In this document: positions 28,468 to 37,891 of the stretch, one piece after another | Layout: every line of letters begins with the position of its first letter | Numbering within the stretch: the stretch's first letter is position 1 | DNA from: Bradyrhizobium genosp. L | GTDB lineage: Bacteria; Pseudomonadota; Alphaproteobacteria; Rhizobiales; Xanthobacteraceae | NCBI RefSeq assembly: GCF_015624485.1 | Contig: NZ_CP061378.1 | Location: forward strand, 1-64,000 | Direction: 5' to 3' | DNA: 64,000 nucleotides | The notes under the pieces: model-generated | The model's input: only the letters and a program-made list of their open reading frames with translations | What the model was told of the DNA's origin: nothing | Databases searched by the model: none | Program-made: the position numbers and the translations under genes

Positions 28468-28791
28468 TCACACCGCCCCGCCGCTCATATATGTCTCGCG
28501 GCGCCCGATCATCCGTTCGGCCGCGGCCTTGGCATCCGCCTTGGTGGAGGTCGCGCAAGTGCGGTATTCGAGATCGGGCTGCGCCGCCGTATCACGGCGG
28601 CCGAACCAGGACTTCGGGCCGGTGTGCAGCAGCGAAAGCGCCTGCGCCACATTGTCGACCGCTTCGAACGAGTGCAGCGCGCCGGTACCTGCGTAGCGGA
28701 CTTCGTAGAGGCCCGGGCTGATCGGCGCCTCGATATTCTCGCCACGGCCCGACCGCGGATAGCGCTTCCACTCACTCCAGGTCGAAATCAT
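28468..28791 (-). CDS. Small conserved-looking protein of unknown function
   Basis: A 107-residue protein not matching a family I know. The N-terminus MISTWSEWKRYPRSGRGENI is hydrophilic, followed by a predicted small beta region (ISPGLYEVRYAGTGALHSFEAVDN) and an acidic/basic helical C-terminus ending MIGRRETYMSGGAV. It has no signal peptide or membrane segment. Third-position GC is in line with real genes here, and the sequence shows typical protein composition rather than the Arg-rich pattern of shadow frames. It lies 160 bases upstream of the gabD start, in the same direction. It could be an isolated gene. Confidence 0.6.
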   Translation of the reverse strand: MISTWSEWKRYPRSGRGENIEAPISPGLYEVRYAGTGALHSFEAVDNVAQALSLLHTGPKSWFGRRDTAAQPDLEYRTCATSTKADAKAAAERMIGRRETYMSGGAV

Positions 28792-29140
28792 TGCTGCGTC
28801 CCCGCAAGCCTCAAATCATGACGATCTTGGTCAAATCGTCCCGAACAGGCTGCACGCTTTGTGCAGCGATGTGAATGCGTTAATTGAAAAAACCGGATAA
28901 GGAAATCAATCTGCCGATCACGCTATCGCGCTTGTTCCCGACCGTCCCCACGGCTTGCGTGACATCCACCGTAAAATCTGCGCGCGTGGTTTACGTCGGG
29001 TGCCCGCGGGTCCTGCGCAAGGCCCTCCCGCTCTGTTCTTCACGACATCGCGACATCATCGCCATCAGCGCGGTGCTTGCCGGGCTGCAAAAGCCGGAGG
29101 ATGATCCCACCACAACAATAATCCACCGGAGGAACCCCCA
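28792..29140. other. 349-bp intergenic region between divergent genes
   Basis: No convincing gene is visible; short open frames here have atypical composition. It contains an isolated hairpin (GCTGCAC at 28849-28855 with GTGCAGC at 28861-28867, 5-base loop) not followed by a T-run. A ribosome-site-like CCGGAGGA lies just before the downstream serine hydrolase start at 29141. Promoters for the small protein (minus) and the hydrolase (plus) must lie here, but I could not define them. Confidence 0.5.
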
Positions 29141-30334
29141 ATGCAAAGCAAGGCCCAGATCGACCAGGTGCTGCAGCAGAAGAGCGAGGCCAAGGAGATT
29201 CCCGGCGTCGTCGCGATCGCGGCGACCGGCAAGGACGTGATCTACCAGGGCGCGTTCGGCAAACGCGACCTTTCCAAGAGCGATCCGATGACGCTGGACA
29301 GCGTGTACTGGATCGCCTCGATGACCAAGGCCGTGACATCGGCCGGCGCGATGCAGCTCGTCGAGCAGGGCAAGCTGTCGCTCGACGAGCCGATCGGCAA
29401 GCTGTTGCCCGACCTCGCCGCGCCGCAGGTGCTGGACGGTTTCGACGCCGGCGGCGAACCGAAGCTGCGGCCCGCAAAGTCACCGATCACGCTGCGCAAG
29501 CTGATGACCCACACCGCCGGCTTCGCCTACGACATGTGGGACGCCAACCTCGGCAAATATCTCGAGAAGACCGGCACGCCCGGCATCATCACCTGCCTCA
29601 ACGCCGCGCTGAAGACGCCGATCATGACCGATCCCGGCACGCGCTGGGAATACGGCACCAATATCGACTTCGTCGGCAAGGCGGTGGAAGCCGCATCCGG
29701 CAAGAAGCTCGATGCTTACCTGCGCGACAACATGTTCGCGCCGCTCGGCATGAACGAGACCGGTTTCAAGATCTCGGACGACATGCGCAAGCGGCTGGTC
29801 GGCATGCATGCCCGCGGCGAAGACGGCACGCTGGCCGCCATCCCGTTCGAGCTGGAGCAGAACCCCGAATTCCACATGGGCGGCGGCGGGCTGTACTCGA
29901 CCGCGAGCGACTACATCAAATTCTGCCAGATGATCCTCAACAAGGGCAAAGGCAACGGCAATCAGGTGCTGAAGGCCGAGACCGTCGCGACCATGGGGCA
30001 GAATCATATCGGCGACCTCACCGTCGACAAGATGCCGACGGCGGCGCCGATGTACACCAATGACGTCGATCTCTATCCCGACATGATCAAGAAGTGGGGG
30101 CTGAGCTTCCTGATCAACACCGCCAAGACGCCGGAAGGCCGCAGCCCGGGCAGCCTCGCCTGGGCTGGCCTCGCCAACACCTATTACTGGATCGATCCGG
30201 CGCGCGACGTCTGCGGCGTGATCCTGACCCAGCTGCTACCATTCGCCGACAAGCACAGCCTGGAAGCTTTCGCCGGCTTCGAGCGCGGCATCTATGCCGG
30301 GCTGGACGCCGGCAGCGGGCAGAAGGCGGCTTGA
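29141..30334 (+). CDS. Cytoplasmic serine hydrolase, beta-lactamase class C/esterase EstB-like
   Basis: A 397-residue serine hydrolase of the beta-lactamase superfamily. The nucleophile motif SxxK is SMTK at residues 60-63, and a Tyr-x-x-Asn-like segment lies in WEYGTNIDFVG. HTAGFAYDMW, in the HTAG position, is typical of the EstB-like carboxylesterase branch. There is no signal peptide, unlike the serine hydrolase at 12800-14242, so it probably acts in the cytoplasm on an ester or amide. ATG 29141 follows CCGGAGGAACCCCC, a strong ribosome site. The gene is followed by a palindromic repeat. Confidence 0.9.
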   Translation: MQSKAQIDQVLQQKSEAKEIPGVVAIAATGKDVIYQGAFGKRDLSKSDPMTLDSVYWIASMTKAVTSAGAMQLVEQGKLSLDEPIGKLLPDLAAPQVLDGFDAGGEPKLRPAKSPITLRKLMTHTAGFAYDMWDANLGKYLEKTGTPGIITCLNAALKTPIMTDPGTRWEYGTNIDFVGKAVEAASGKKLDAYLRDNMFAPLGMNETGFKISDDMRKRLVGMHARGEDGTLAAIPFELEQNPEFHMGGGGLYSTASDYIKFCQMILNKGKGNGNQVLKAETVATMGQNHIGDLTVDKMPTAAPMYTNDVDLYPDMIKKWGLSFLINTAKTPEGRSPGSLAWAGLANTYYWIDPARDVCGVILTQLLPFADKHSLEAFAGFERGIYAGLDAGSGQKAA

Positions 30335-30340
30335 ACGTCA

Positions 30341-30485
30341 CCTCGCCCCGCTTGCGGGGAGAGGTCGGAACGCATCGCCAGATGCGTTCCGGGTGAGGGG
30401 GAGCCTCCGCGAATCCAGCCCTTGCCGTTGATGCGGAGACAGCCCCTCACCCCAACCCTCTCCCCGTAAGAACGGGGAGAGGGAG
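30341..30485. repeat. Composite palindromic repeat with three hairpins
   Basis: Three hairpins in a row: CCTCGCCCCG/CGGGGAGAGG (30341-30350/30355-30364, one mismatch), GGAACGCATC/GATGCGTTCC (30367-30376/30381-30390) and CCCTCTCCCCGT/ACGGGGAGAGGG (30456-30467/30472-30483). It lies between the serine hydrolase and acyl-CoA synthetase genes and may terminate transcription. Confidence 0.75.
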
Positions 30486-30596
30486 CCAACGCATTGCGGC
30501 CGGATGACCTCGCCATAGGTCGGGCCTGTCCCGCCAGCGCCAAACGACTAAGATCGCGCATCAAGCGCGGCGATGCGACCACGAGGGAGGACGAAC

Positions 30597-32306
30597 TTGG
30601 CACCCAAGAGCTTGGCACCCAAGGCAGACAGCTACGTTTGCGGCATTTCCGATACGCCGCTGCTCGGCGAAACCATCGGCCGCAGTCTCGATCGCGCCCG
30701 TGCGCGCTGGGGCGACCGCGAGGCGCTGGTCTCGCCGAGCCACAATGTGCGCTGGACCTGGAATGAGTTTGCCGAGCGCGTCGAAGCACTGGCGGCGGGC
30801 TTTCTGGCGCTCGGCCTGCAACGCGGCGAGCGGATCGGCATCTGGTCGCTGAACCGGCCGGAATGGACGCTGACGCAGTTCGCTGCCGCGAAGGCCGGCC
30901 TGATCCTCGTCACGATCAATCCGGCGTACCGCCTGAGCGAGTTGGAATTCGCGCTCGGCAAGGTCGGCTGCGCCGCGATCGTGACCGCCACCGCGTTCAA
31001 GACCTCGGCCTATATGGAGATGCTGAACACGCTGCTGCCGGAGCTGGCGAGCGCGGAGCCCGGCCATCTGCAATCGAGGCGGCTGCCGCAATTGCGTGCC
31101 GTGATCCAGATCGGCGGGCCGGCCGCGCCGGGCACCATTCCGTTCGATGCGGTCGCGCAGATGGGTGGCGCGCGCCATCGCGAGCAGTTGCTCGCGCTCG
31201 GCGAAAGCCTGCAATTCGACGACCCCGTCAACATCCAGTTCACCAGCGGCACCACGGGCTCGCCGAAGGGCGTGACGCTGACCCACCACAACATCCTCAA
31301 CAACGGTTATTTCACCGGACGCGCCATGCGCCTGACCGAGCAGGACCGCATCTGCATCCCGGTGCCCCTCTATCACTGCTTCGGCATGGTGATGGGCAAC
31401 CTTGCCTCGGTGACGCTCGGCACCACCATGGTCTATCCCGGCGAGGGCTTCGATCCCTTGGCGACGCTGACCACGGTGGCGCAGGAGAAATGCACCACGC
31501 TGTACGGCGTGCCGACCATGTTCATCGCCGAGCTCGATCATCCCGAGTTCAAGCGGTTCGACCTGTCGTCGCTGCGCACCGGCATCATGGCCGGCGCGCC
31601 ATGCCCGATCGAGGTGATGAAGCGCGTCAACACCGAGATGAACATGCGCGAGGTGACGATCGCCTACGGCATGACCGAAACCAGCCCGGTGAGTTTCCAG
31701 AGCGCGACCGACGATCCCCTGGAACGTCGCGTCTCCACCGTCGGCCGCATCCATCCACATGTCGAGGTCAAGGTCGTCGACCTCGACGGCAGAGTGATGC
31801 CGCGCGGCGAACGCGGCGAGCTCTGCACCCGCGGCTACAGCGTGATGCTCGGCTATTGGGACGAGAAGGAAAAGACCGGCGATGTGCTCGACGCCAACGG
31901 CTGGATGCACACCGGCGACCTCGCCGTGATCGACGACGAGGGCTATTGCAACATCGTCGGACGCATCAAGGACATGGTGATCCGCGGCGGCGAGAATCTG
32001 TATCCGCGCGAGATCGAGGAATTCCTGTATCGGCATCCGAAGATCCAGGACGTGCAGATCTTCGGTGTCGCGGACGACCGCTATGGCGAGGAATTGTGCG
32101 CCTGGGTGCGGGTGCGCGCCGGCGAGACGCTGACCGAAGACGAGGTGCGCGGCTTCTGCCAGGGCCAGATCGCCCACAACAAGATCCCGCGCTATGTCGA
32201 GTTCGTCGAGGAATTCCCGATGACGGTGACCGGGAAGATCCAGAAATTCGTGATGCGGGACAAGGTCGAGCAACGGCTGGGGCTGAAGGCCGCGAAGACG
32301 GCGTGA
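30597..32306 (+). CDS. AMP-binding acyl-CoA synthetase (fatty-acyl-CoA ligase family)
   Basis: Activates a carboxylic acid to its CoA thioester via an acyl-adenylate. The roughly 569-residue product has the AMP-binding motif [18 protein letters not shown], the YGMTETSPV motif, [11 protein letters not shown] with [20 protein letters not shown], and the C-terminal TVTGKIQKF with the catalytic Lys. It resembles medium-chain or broad fatty-acyl ligases. I prefer the TTG at 30597 because GGGAGG at 30585-30590 is 6 bases upstream; an ATG at 30573 in frame is the alternative and would place this site inside the coding sequence. It is a lone gene, convergent with the sugar kinase. Confidence 0.9.
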   Translation: MAPKSLAPKADSYVCGISDTPLLGETIGRSLDRARARWGDREALVSPSHNVRWTWNEFAERVEALAAGFLALGLQRGERIGIWSLNRPEWTLTQFAAAKAGLILVTINPAYRLSELEFALGKVGCAAIVTATAFKTSAYMEMLNTLLPELASAEPGHLQSRRLPQLRAVIQIGGPAAPGTIPFDAVAQMGGARHREQLLALGESLQFDDPVNIQFTSGTTGSPKGVTLTHHNILNNGYFTGRAMRLTEQDRICIPVPLYHCFGMVMGNLASVTLGTTMVYPGEGFDPLATLTTVAQEKCTTLYGVPTMFIAELDHPEFKRFDLSSLRTGIMAGAPCPIEVMKRVNTEMNMREVTIAYGMTETSPVSFQSATDDPLERRVSTVGRIHPHVEVKVVDLDGRVMPRGERGELCTRGYSVMLGYWDEKEKTGDVLDANGWMHTGDLAVIDDEGYCNIVGRIKDMVIRGGENLYPREIEEFLYRHPKIQDVQIFGVADDRYGEELCAWVRVRAGETLTEDEVRGFCQGQIAHNKIPRYVEFVEEFPMTVTGKIQKFVMRDKVEQRLGLKAAKTA

Positions 32307-32330
32307 GGGTGCGCACGATATCTCAACATC

Positions 32331-32411
32331 GTCATGCCCGGGCTTGTCCCGGGCATCCACGTCTTCGTCCGCGAGAAAGGCGTGGATGGCCGGGTCAAGC
32401 CCGGCCATGAC
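32331..32411. repeat. Dispersed palindromic repeat, GTCATGCCCGGGC type
   Basis: Arms GTCATGCCCGGGC and GCCCGGCCATGAC bracket two inner hairpins (CATGCCCGGG/CCCGGGCAT and CCACGTCTT/GGCGTGGATGG). It is related to the element at 2840-2907 and sits between convergent genes, where it may act as a bidirectional terminator. Confidence 0.8.
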
Positions 32412-32426
32412 GGCGAAAGCTGCGCC

Positions 32427-33440
32427 TTAGACCAACAGCCCCTTCCCCGTCGCCAGCTCCTTCAGCGACACCAATGGCCTTGCGCCGATGTGCTGAATCA
32501 CCTCTGCCGCCGCCAGCGCGCCGAGGCGGCCGGCATTCTCGTAGCCGAGGTTGCGGACCAGGCCGACCAGGAAGCCGGCGGCGAACAGGTCGCCGGCGCC
32601 GGTGGTGTCGACGAGCTTGTCGATCGGAGACGCCGGTGCCGACGTCACGCCATCCTTCGACACCACGACGCAACCCTTCTCGCTGCGGGTGACGACGCCG
32701 AGTTTCGTATCCTTGCCGAACTGCTTCAGCGCACCCTCGAAATCCGAGGTCTGGTACAGCGAGTGCAGCTCCGCCTCGTTGGAGAACACCACGTCGACGA
32801 TGCCCTTGCGCATCAAATCGAGGAATTCATCCCGATAGCGATCGACGCAGAACGAATCCGACAGCGTCAGCGCGACCTGGCGGCCAGCACCGTGGGCGAT
32901 CGTCGCGGCCTTGACGAAAGCGTCCTTGGCGTTCTTCGGGTCCCAGAGATAGCCTTCGAGATAGAGGATGCCGGCGGCTTCAATCTGCGCCGGATCGATG
33001 TCGTCGGGCGTCAGGTCCTGAGCGGCGCCGAGATAGGTGTTCATGGTGCGCTCGCCGTCCGGCGTCACCAGGATATAACAGCAGCCGGTCGCAGGCCCCG
33101 CGGCGGCGGGCCTGGTATCGAAGGTCACGCCGGCGGCGCGGATATCGTGGACATAGAGCTTGCCGATCTGGTCGTCCTTGACCTTGCCGACATAGGCCGC
33201 GCGCGCGCCGAGATTGCCGACACCGACGATGGTGTTGGCGGCCGAGCCGCCCGACATCTCGGTCGCCTTGGCGGTCTCCTTGCCCATGTCGCTGTAGATC
33301 GCGGTGGCGCGTGCCTCGTCGATCAGCTGCATCGACCCCTTGGCCATGCCGTGGCGGCCCAAAAAGGCCTCGTCGGTCTGCACCAGCACGTCGAAGATCG
33401 CATTGCCGATCCCGAGAACGTCATATTTTGCGTCAGCCAT
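32427..33440 (-). CDS. PfkB-family sugar kinase, adenosine kinase type
   Basis: A 337-residue PfkB-family kinase resembling bacterial adenosine kinases. The N-terminal signature is DVLGIGNAIFDVLVQTDEAF with a GGSAANTIVGVGNLG nucleoside-binding segment. The C-terminal phosphotransfer motif is DTTGAGDLFAAGFL, with the catalytic Asp in GAGD. Such enzymes phosphorylate adenosine or another ribonucleoside/sugar; the exact substrate needs a test. It is transcribed toward the acyl-CoA synthetase gene and divergent from murJ, with a palindromic repeat on each side. The start ATG 33440 matches the conserved N-terminus. Confidence 0.9.
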   Translation of the reverse strand: MADAKYDVLGIGNAIFDVLVQTDEAFLGRHGMAKGSMQLIDEARATAIYSDMGKETAKATEMSGGSAANTIVGVGNLGARAAYVGKVKDDQIGKLYVHDIRAAGVTFDTRPAAAGPATGCCYILVTPDGERTMNTYLGAAQDLTPDDIDPAQIEAAGILYLEGYLWDPKNAKDAFVKAATIAHGAGRQVALTLSDSFCVDRYRDEFLDLMRKGIVDVVFSNEAELHSLYQTSDFEGALKQFGKDTKLGVVTRSEKGCVVVSKDGVTSAPASPIDKLVDTTGAGDLFAAGFLVGLVRNLGYENAGRLGALAAAEVIQHIGARPLVSLKELATGKGLLV

Positions 33441-33521
33441 TGACCTGCCCTGTGTTCACAAACGGCTGCGGCCTATCACGTTAGCCCTAGCACCAGCAAG
33501 CCGACCTGGAGGCCAATCCCC

Positions 33522-33623
33522 TCATCCTGAGGTGCTCGCCTCTTCGGCGAGCCTCGAAGGATGAACGGCCCGGCTGGTGGCCGTCGACCCTTCGAGGCTC
33601 GCTACGCGAGCACCTCAGGATGA
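33522..33623. repeat. Dispersed palindromic repeat, TCATCCTGAGGTGCTCGC type
   Basis: Perfect 18-bp arms (33522-33539 and 33606-33623) enclose inner arms GCCTCGAAGG/CCTTCGAGGC. This is one of the longest perfect-arm palindromes in the window. It lies in the 240-bp divergent gap between the sugar kinase and murJ. Confidence 0.85.
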
Positions 33624-33680
33624 CGGGTTTGGGAGGGCGCTGCTACTGGAAGCAACACGAGCGGCTGCTATACAGGCCAG

Positions 33681-35219
33681 ATGATCCGCTCCTTCCTTAC
33701 GGTTTCCTCGGGCACGCTGGCATCTCGCCTGCTTGGCTTCGTGCGCGATTCCGTGATTGCGGCGCTGCTCGGGGCGGGGCCGGTGGCGGATGCGTTCCTG
33801 GCGGCGTTTCAGCTCGTCAACGTTGTGCGGCGACTGCTGGCGGAGGGCGGGCTGAACGCTGCCCTGGTGCCGGCATGGCTGAAGCTTCGCGACGCCGATG
33901 GCGAGGCTGCCGCGACCGCGTTTGCCGGACGCGTGCTTGGCACCGTCAGCGCGGCGGTCATCGTGGCGGCGCTCGTGATCGGCGTCGCGATGCCGCTGGT
34001 GATCGCTCTGGTCGCACCGGGCTTCGTCGGCCGCGACACGCTGCAATTCGCAGTCGACGATGCCCGCCTGATGCTGCCTTACCTCGCCTTCGCCGGCCCG
34101 GTCACGGTGATGATGGGACTGCTCAATGCACAGGGGCGCTTCGCGCTGACGGCGTTCTCGCCATTGCTGTTCAACATCGCGCTGATCGCCGTGATGGCGG
34201 TACTGCTGATGCGGCAGCAGGATCCGGTGTGGGCCGCGCTCGTCATGGCGGCGACCATCGGCGTCGCCGGCTTGCTGCAACTCTCGATGCTGGCGCTGCG
34301 CGGCGCCAGGCTCGCTTCGCCGCTGCGCGTTTCCCTCGATCCCGAGATGCGCGGCTTCCTCGGCCGCGCGGTGCCCGGCATGGTCGCAAGCAGCGGGCCC
34401 CAATGGCTGATGGTGGCAGGCGCGGTGATCGCATCGACCTCGCCGTCGGCGGTGTCCTGGCTCTATTTCGCCAATCGCCTGCTGGAATTGCCGCTCGGCA
34501 TCGTCGGTGTCGCGATGGGCACGGTGCTGATCCCGGAGATGACGCGCGCGGTGCAGGGTGGCGCGCCCACCGCGATCGCGCATGCCGAATCGCGCGGGCT
34601 CGAGCTCGCGGTCGGGCTGGCGCTACCGGCAACCCTCGGCCTGATCGTGCTGAGCACACCGATCGTGCGCATGCTGTTCGAGCATGGCGCGTTCACGGCC
34701 GCGGACACCGCGGCGACCGCGCACGCGCTAATCTGGTTGACGCTGGCGCTGCCGGCGCATGTGCTGGTGAAGGCCTTGTCGCCGGCATTTTTTGCCCGCG
34801 AGGACACGCTGACCCCGCTGTTTGCGACGCTGAAGGCCGTCGTGGTGGCGATCGCGGCCGCCTTCCTGCTGGGCCACCTCTTCGGTGCCAACGGCATCGC
34901 GGCCGGCATCGCGCTCGGCGCCTGGAGCAACGCGGTGGCGCTGATCCGCAAGGGTGCCTCGTCGTTCGGCTTTGCGATCGACGCCGATGCCCGCCGCCGG
35001 TTGCCGCGAATCCTTGCGGCGGCACTCGCGATGGGCGCTGCGCTGTGGCTGGCGTCGTGCATCCTGCCGGCGACAGGCACACACCGCTTTGTACAGGCGG
35101 CATCCCTCCTCGTGCTGATCGCGGCCGGCATCGCGGCTTACGGGCTGTTTTTACAGCTCTTCGGCGTCATGGGCTGGCGCGAGGCGGTTAACGCGATCAA
35201 ACACGGCCGCTCCGCCTGA
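33681..35219 (+). CDS. murJ: Lipid II flippase MurJ
   Basis: Moves the peptidoglycan precursor lipid II across the inner membrane. The 512-residue product has about fourteen hydrophobic helices and the MOP/MurJ signatures: [36 protein letters not shown] at residues about 6-41, including the conserved Arg residues, and [18 protein letters not shown] in the second half. ATG 33681 matches the usual MurJ start [13 protein letters not shown]. In alphaproteobacteria murJ is often near trpS, as here, where trpS follows 169 bases downstream. A repeat precedes it and no other cell-wall gene adjoins. Confidence 0.95.
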   Translation: MIRSFLTVSSGTLASRLLGFVRDSVIAALLGAGPVADAFLAAFQLVNVVRRLLAEGGLNAALVPAWLKLRDADGEAAATAFAGRVLGTVSAAVIVAALVIGVAMPLVIALVAPGFVGRDTLQFAVDDARLMLPYLAFAGPVTVMMGLLNAQGRFALTAFSPLLFNIALIAVMAVLLMRQQDPVWAALVMAATIGVAGLLQLSMLALRGARLASPLRVSLDPEMRGFLGRAVPGMVASSGPQWLMVAGAVIASTSPSAVSWLYFANRLLELPLGIVGVAMGTVLIPEMTRAVQGGAPTAIAHAESRGLELAVGLALPATLGLIVLSTPIVRMLFEHGAFTAADTAATAHALIWLTLALPAHVLVKALSPAFFAREDTLTPLFATLKAVVVAIAAAFLLGHLFGANGIAAGIALGAWSNAVALIRKGASSFGFAIDADARRRLPRILAAALAMGAALWLASCILPATGTHRFVQAASLLVLIAAGIAAYGLFLQLFGVMGWREAVNAIKHGRSA

Positions 35220-35304
35220 CTTGCGCACACCGGGCTTAAGTGGCAAACGACGCGGCCGGAGCCTTTATCCGTTCCGATGGAATCGGGGCGGGGCTCCGGA
35301 CTCT

Positions 35305-35360
35305 CGGTTCGACGCGTTTTCTTTACGCGAACCGGTGCCCACTTCGCTCGAAAACGCTCT
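35305..35360. repeat. Dispersed repeat in the trpS leader
   Basis: CGGTTCG at 35305-35311 pairs with CGAACCG at 35328-35334, and the following AGTGG/CCACT-like segment ends in CGCTCGAAAACGCTCT. The sequence resembles a repeat I recall from other Bradyrhizobium intergenic regions. It ends 28 bases before the trpS ATG, in the region expected to hold the trpS promoter or leader. Confidence 0.5.
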
Positions 35361-35388
35361 TAAGCAGCCATTTCCGGGAATCTCGACC

Positions 35389-36441
35389 ATGGCGTTCGTT
35401 CAACGGGTTTTCTCAGGCGTCCAGCCGACGGGCAATCTGCACCTCGGCAACTATCTCGGCGCCATCGTCAACTTCGTGAAGATGCAGCAGACGCATAACT
35501 GCGTCTATTGCGTCGTCGATATGCACGCGATCACGCAAGGGGTCGAGGTCTGGGGCGGCCCGGCTGAGCTGGCGCGCAACACCCGCGAGGTCACCGCGGC
35601 CTTCATCGCCGCGGGCATCGATGCCAGGAAGCACATCGTGTTCAACCAGAGCCAGGTCGCCGGCCATGCCGAGCTGACCTGGCTCTTCAATTGCGTCGCG
35701 CGGATCGGCTGGCTGAACCGCATGACCCAGTTCAAGGAGAAAGCCGGCAAGGACCGCGAGAACGCGTCGGTCGGTCTCTACGACTATCCGGTGCTGATGG
35801 CCGCCGACATCCTTCTGTACCGCGCCACCCATGTGCCGGTCGGCGAGGACCAGAAGCAGCACCTGGAGCTGTCGCGCGACATCGCGCAGAAGTTCAACAA
35901 CGACTTCGTCGATTCGATCCGCGGCCACGGCTTCGAGGACGGCCTGTTTTTCCCGCAGCCCGAGCCGCTGATCACGGGGCCGGCGACGCGGGTGATGAGC
36001 CTGCGCGACGGCACCAAGAAGATGTCGAAATCGGATGCGTCGGACAATTCGCGCATCAACCTCACCGACGACGCCGAGACCATCGCGCAGAAGATCCGTC
36101 GGGCCAAGACCGATCCGGAGCCGCTGCCGTCGGAGGAGAAGGGCCTCGAGCCGCGCCCCGAGGCCGACAATTTGGTCGGCATCTACGCGGCGCTCGCCGG
36201 CACCACCAAGCAGGCGGTGCTGAGCCAGTTCGGCGGCGGCCAATTCTCCACCTTCAAGAACGCGCTGGTCGAGGTTTGCGTCGCGAAACTGGCACCGATT
36301 GCCGCCGAGATGAAGAAGCTGATGGCCGACCCCGGCCATGTCGACGCGATCCTGATCGACGGCGCCAACCGCGCCCGCGTGATCGCCGACGAGACCATGC
36401 GCACGGCCAAGGACATCGTCGGCTTCATCCGCCCGCGCTGA
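35389..36441 (+). CDS. trpS: Tryptophanyl-tRNA synthetase
   Basis: Class I aminoacyl-tRNA synthetase that charges tRNA-Trp. The 350-residue product begins [20 protein letters not shown] and has the HIGH-like motif (HLGN, about residues 18-21) and the KMSKS motif in [11 protein letters not shown]. Length and N-terminus support ATG 35389. A farther upstream in-frame ATG at 35221 would read through the dispersed repeat and add an unconserved N-terminal extension, so I reject it. The gene is followed after 96 bases by a universal stress protein gene in the same direction. Confidence 0.97.
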   Translation: MAFVQRVFSGVQPTGNLHLGNYLGAIVNFVKMQQTHNCVYCVVDMHAITQGVEVWGGPAELARNTREVTAAFIAAGIDARKHIVFNQSQVAGHAELTWLFNCVARIGWLNRMTQFKEKAGKDRENASVGLYDYPVLMAADILLYRATHVPVGEDQKQHLELSRDIAQKFNNDFVDSIRGHGFEDGLFFPQPEPLITGPATRVMSLRDGTKKMSKSDASDNSRINLTDDAETIAQKIRRAKTDPEPLPSEEKGLEPRPEADNLVGIYAALAGTTKQAVLSQFGGGQFSTFKNALVEVCVAKLAPIAAEMKKLMADPGHVDAILIDGANRARVIADETMRTAKDIVGFIRPR

Positions 36442-36461
36442 CCCACGCGCAAGAACTGCGG

Positions 36462-36486
36462 CTCCCTCTCCCAAACGGAGAGGGAG
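36462..36486 (+). terminator. Hairpin after trpS, possible terminator
   Basis: CTCCCTCTC (36462-36470) pairs with GAGAGGGAG (36478-36486), a 9-bp stem with a 7-base loop. No T-run follows, so it may be a repeat remnant or a weak terminator between trpS and the stress protein gene. Confidence 0.35.
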
Positions 36487-36537
36487 TATGGCAGCATGCG
36501 CCCTGTTTGAGCATCGTGGGCCAGCACCGGGACATGC

Positions 36538-37032
36538 ATGACCACCCAGCGACGCAGCTATGAGACGGGCCACAAGCCGAAGTGCCTCGTCATCGTCGAC
36601 GACACCGCCGAATGGGACCGCGCGGTCTACTACGCCAGCCGCTGGGCGATCCGCGTCGACGGCGGCGTGGTGATGCTGCGGGTGATCGAGACCGAGGACC
36701 AGAACCAGCAATGGCTTGGGGTCGCCGACATCATGCGCGCGGAGGCCGAGGAAGCCGCCAATGAGGCGCTCGACCGAGCCTCGGGCCGCGCCAACGGGAT
36801 CGCCGCGATCACCCCGGAACGGGTGATCCGGGAGGGGGACCCGACCGAGCAGATCCTCGACGTGATCGACAAGGACGTCGACATCGCCATGCTGGTGCTG
36901 GCCGCCAATCCGGGCCCCGAGGGGCCGGGGCCGATCATCACCACCATGGCCAAGACCATCGGGGCTTTCCCAATCCCGGTCACCATCGTACCGGGCGGCC
37001 TGACCGATTCCGAGGTCGACGCCCTGTCCTAG
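36538..37032 (+). CDS. Universal stress protein (UspA-like)
   Basis: A 164-residue protein with the Usp alpha/beta fold: KCLVIVDDTAEWDRAVYYASRWAIRV with the first strand and helix, then VVMLRVIETED, and a C-terminal region including DIAMLVLAANPGPEGPGPIITTMAK and PVTIVPGGL. The G-x2-G-x9-G ATP-binding loop of UspA is only loosely matched, so nucleotide binding is uncertain. Role is general stress response by family analogy. ATG 36538 gives a normal N-terminus. It precedes nfuA by 116 bases on the same strand, and the two may or may not share a transcript. Confidence 0.87.
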   Translation: MTTQRRSYETGHKPKCLVIVDDTAEWDRAVYYASRWAIRVDGGVVMLRVIETEDQNQQWLGVADIMRAEAEEAANEALDRASGRANGIAAITPERVIREGDPTEQILDVIDKDVDIAMLVLAANPGPEGPGPIITTMAKTIGAFPIPVTIVPGGLTDSEVDALS

Positions 37033-37148
37033 AGCATGCGGAAGGGGCGGGAACCGCAGTTTTGCGGCTTGATCGATGGCTTTTTAGTTGCCATTTGAGA
37101 GGGGGAACCAACGCGCCGGCCTTGAACCGGCGACGCCGGAGACAACAG

Positions 37149-37718
37149 ATGTTCATTCAGACCGAAGCTACGCCTAATCCCGCCACCTTGAAGTTCATTC
37201 CCGGCCGCCTGGTGCTCGACACCGGCACCATGGAATTTTCGTCGCCGGAGTCTGCCGCGCGCTCGCCGCTGGCCGAACGGCTGTTCGCAGTCGCCGGCGT
37301 CACCGGCGTGTTCTACGGCGCCGACTTCATCACCGTGACCAAGGCGGACGGCGACTGGCAGCACCTCAAGCCCGCGATCCTCGGCGCCATCATGGAGCAC
37401 TACATGTCCGGCGCGCCGCTGCTCGCCGACGGTACGGCGTCCAGCGATGCCGCGAGCGACGAGGAAGGCGAATTCTTCAGCGAGGAGGACGCCGAGACCG
37501 TCGAGCAGATCAAGGACCTGATCGAGACCCGCGTGCGTCCCGCGGTCGCCAATGACGGCGGCGACATCACCTTCCGCGGCTTCAAGGACGGGATCGTCTA
37601 TCTCAATATGAAGGGCTCGTGCGCCGGCTGCCCGTCGTCGACGGCAACCTTGCAGCACGGCATCCAGAACCTGCTCCGGCATTTTGTCCCGGACGTGCAG
37701 GAAGTCCGACCGATGTAA
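37149..37718 (+). CDS. nfuA: NifU-family iron-sulfur scaffold/carrier protein (Nfu)
   Basis: Iron-sulfur cluster carrier that matures Fe-S proteins. The 189-residue product has an N-terminal Nfu_N domain (MFIQTEATPNPATLKFIPGR, ending around residue 90) and a C-terminal NifU domain with the cluster-binding Cys-x-x-Cys in KGSCAGCPSSTATLQ near residue 158. ATG 37149 gives the conserved MFIQTE start. The gene is followed by a palindromic repeat, then tsaB. It is the alphaproteobacterial Nfu type rather than the E. coli NfuA with a degenerate A-type N-terminus. Confidence 0.93.
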   Translation: MFIQTEATPNPATLKFIPGRLVLDTGTMEFSSPESAARSPLAERLFAVAGVTGVFYGADFITVTKADGDWQHLKPAILGAIMEHYMSGAPLLADGTASSDAASDEEGEFFSEEDAETVEQIKDLIETRVRPAVANDGGDITFRGFKDGIVYLNMKGSCAGCPSSTATLQHGIQNLLRHFVPDVQEVRPM

Positions 37719-37722
37719 CCCA

Positions 37723-37812
37723 CGTAGGGTGGGCAAAGGCGCGCTTGCGTCGCGCCCACCCTCAGGAGCACGGCAAGCGATGGTGGGCACGCTGCGCTTT
37801 GCCCACCCTACG
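37723..37812. repeat. Dispersed palindromic repeat, CGTAGGGTGGGCAAA type
   Basis: Perfect 15-bp arms (37723-37737 and 37798-37812) with inner GCGCGC and GCCCACC inverted pairs. It shares a long segment with 18387-18468. It lies between nfuA and tsaB and starts 4 bases after the nfuA stop. Confidence 0.85.
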
Positions 37813-37891
37813 AGAGGGGACGAGCGGTGAAGCGGCGAACGGACATCGACGGTGGTCCTTCATTCGCTACTGCCTATTCGCCATTCGCCCC

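Noticed and set aside
28884..29240. Forward open frame before the second serine hydrolase
   Set aside because: Overlaps the hydrolase start, has a basic, Ser/Arg-rich product at its end and no ribosome site or recognisable features.
35221..35388. N-terminal extension of TrpS
   Set aside because: Runs through a dispersed repeat and is not expected in the family; the conserved start is at 35389.
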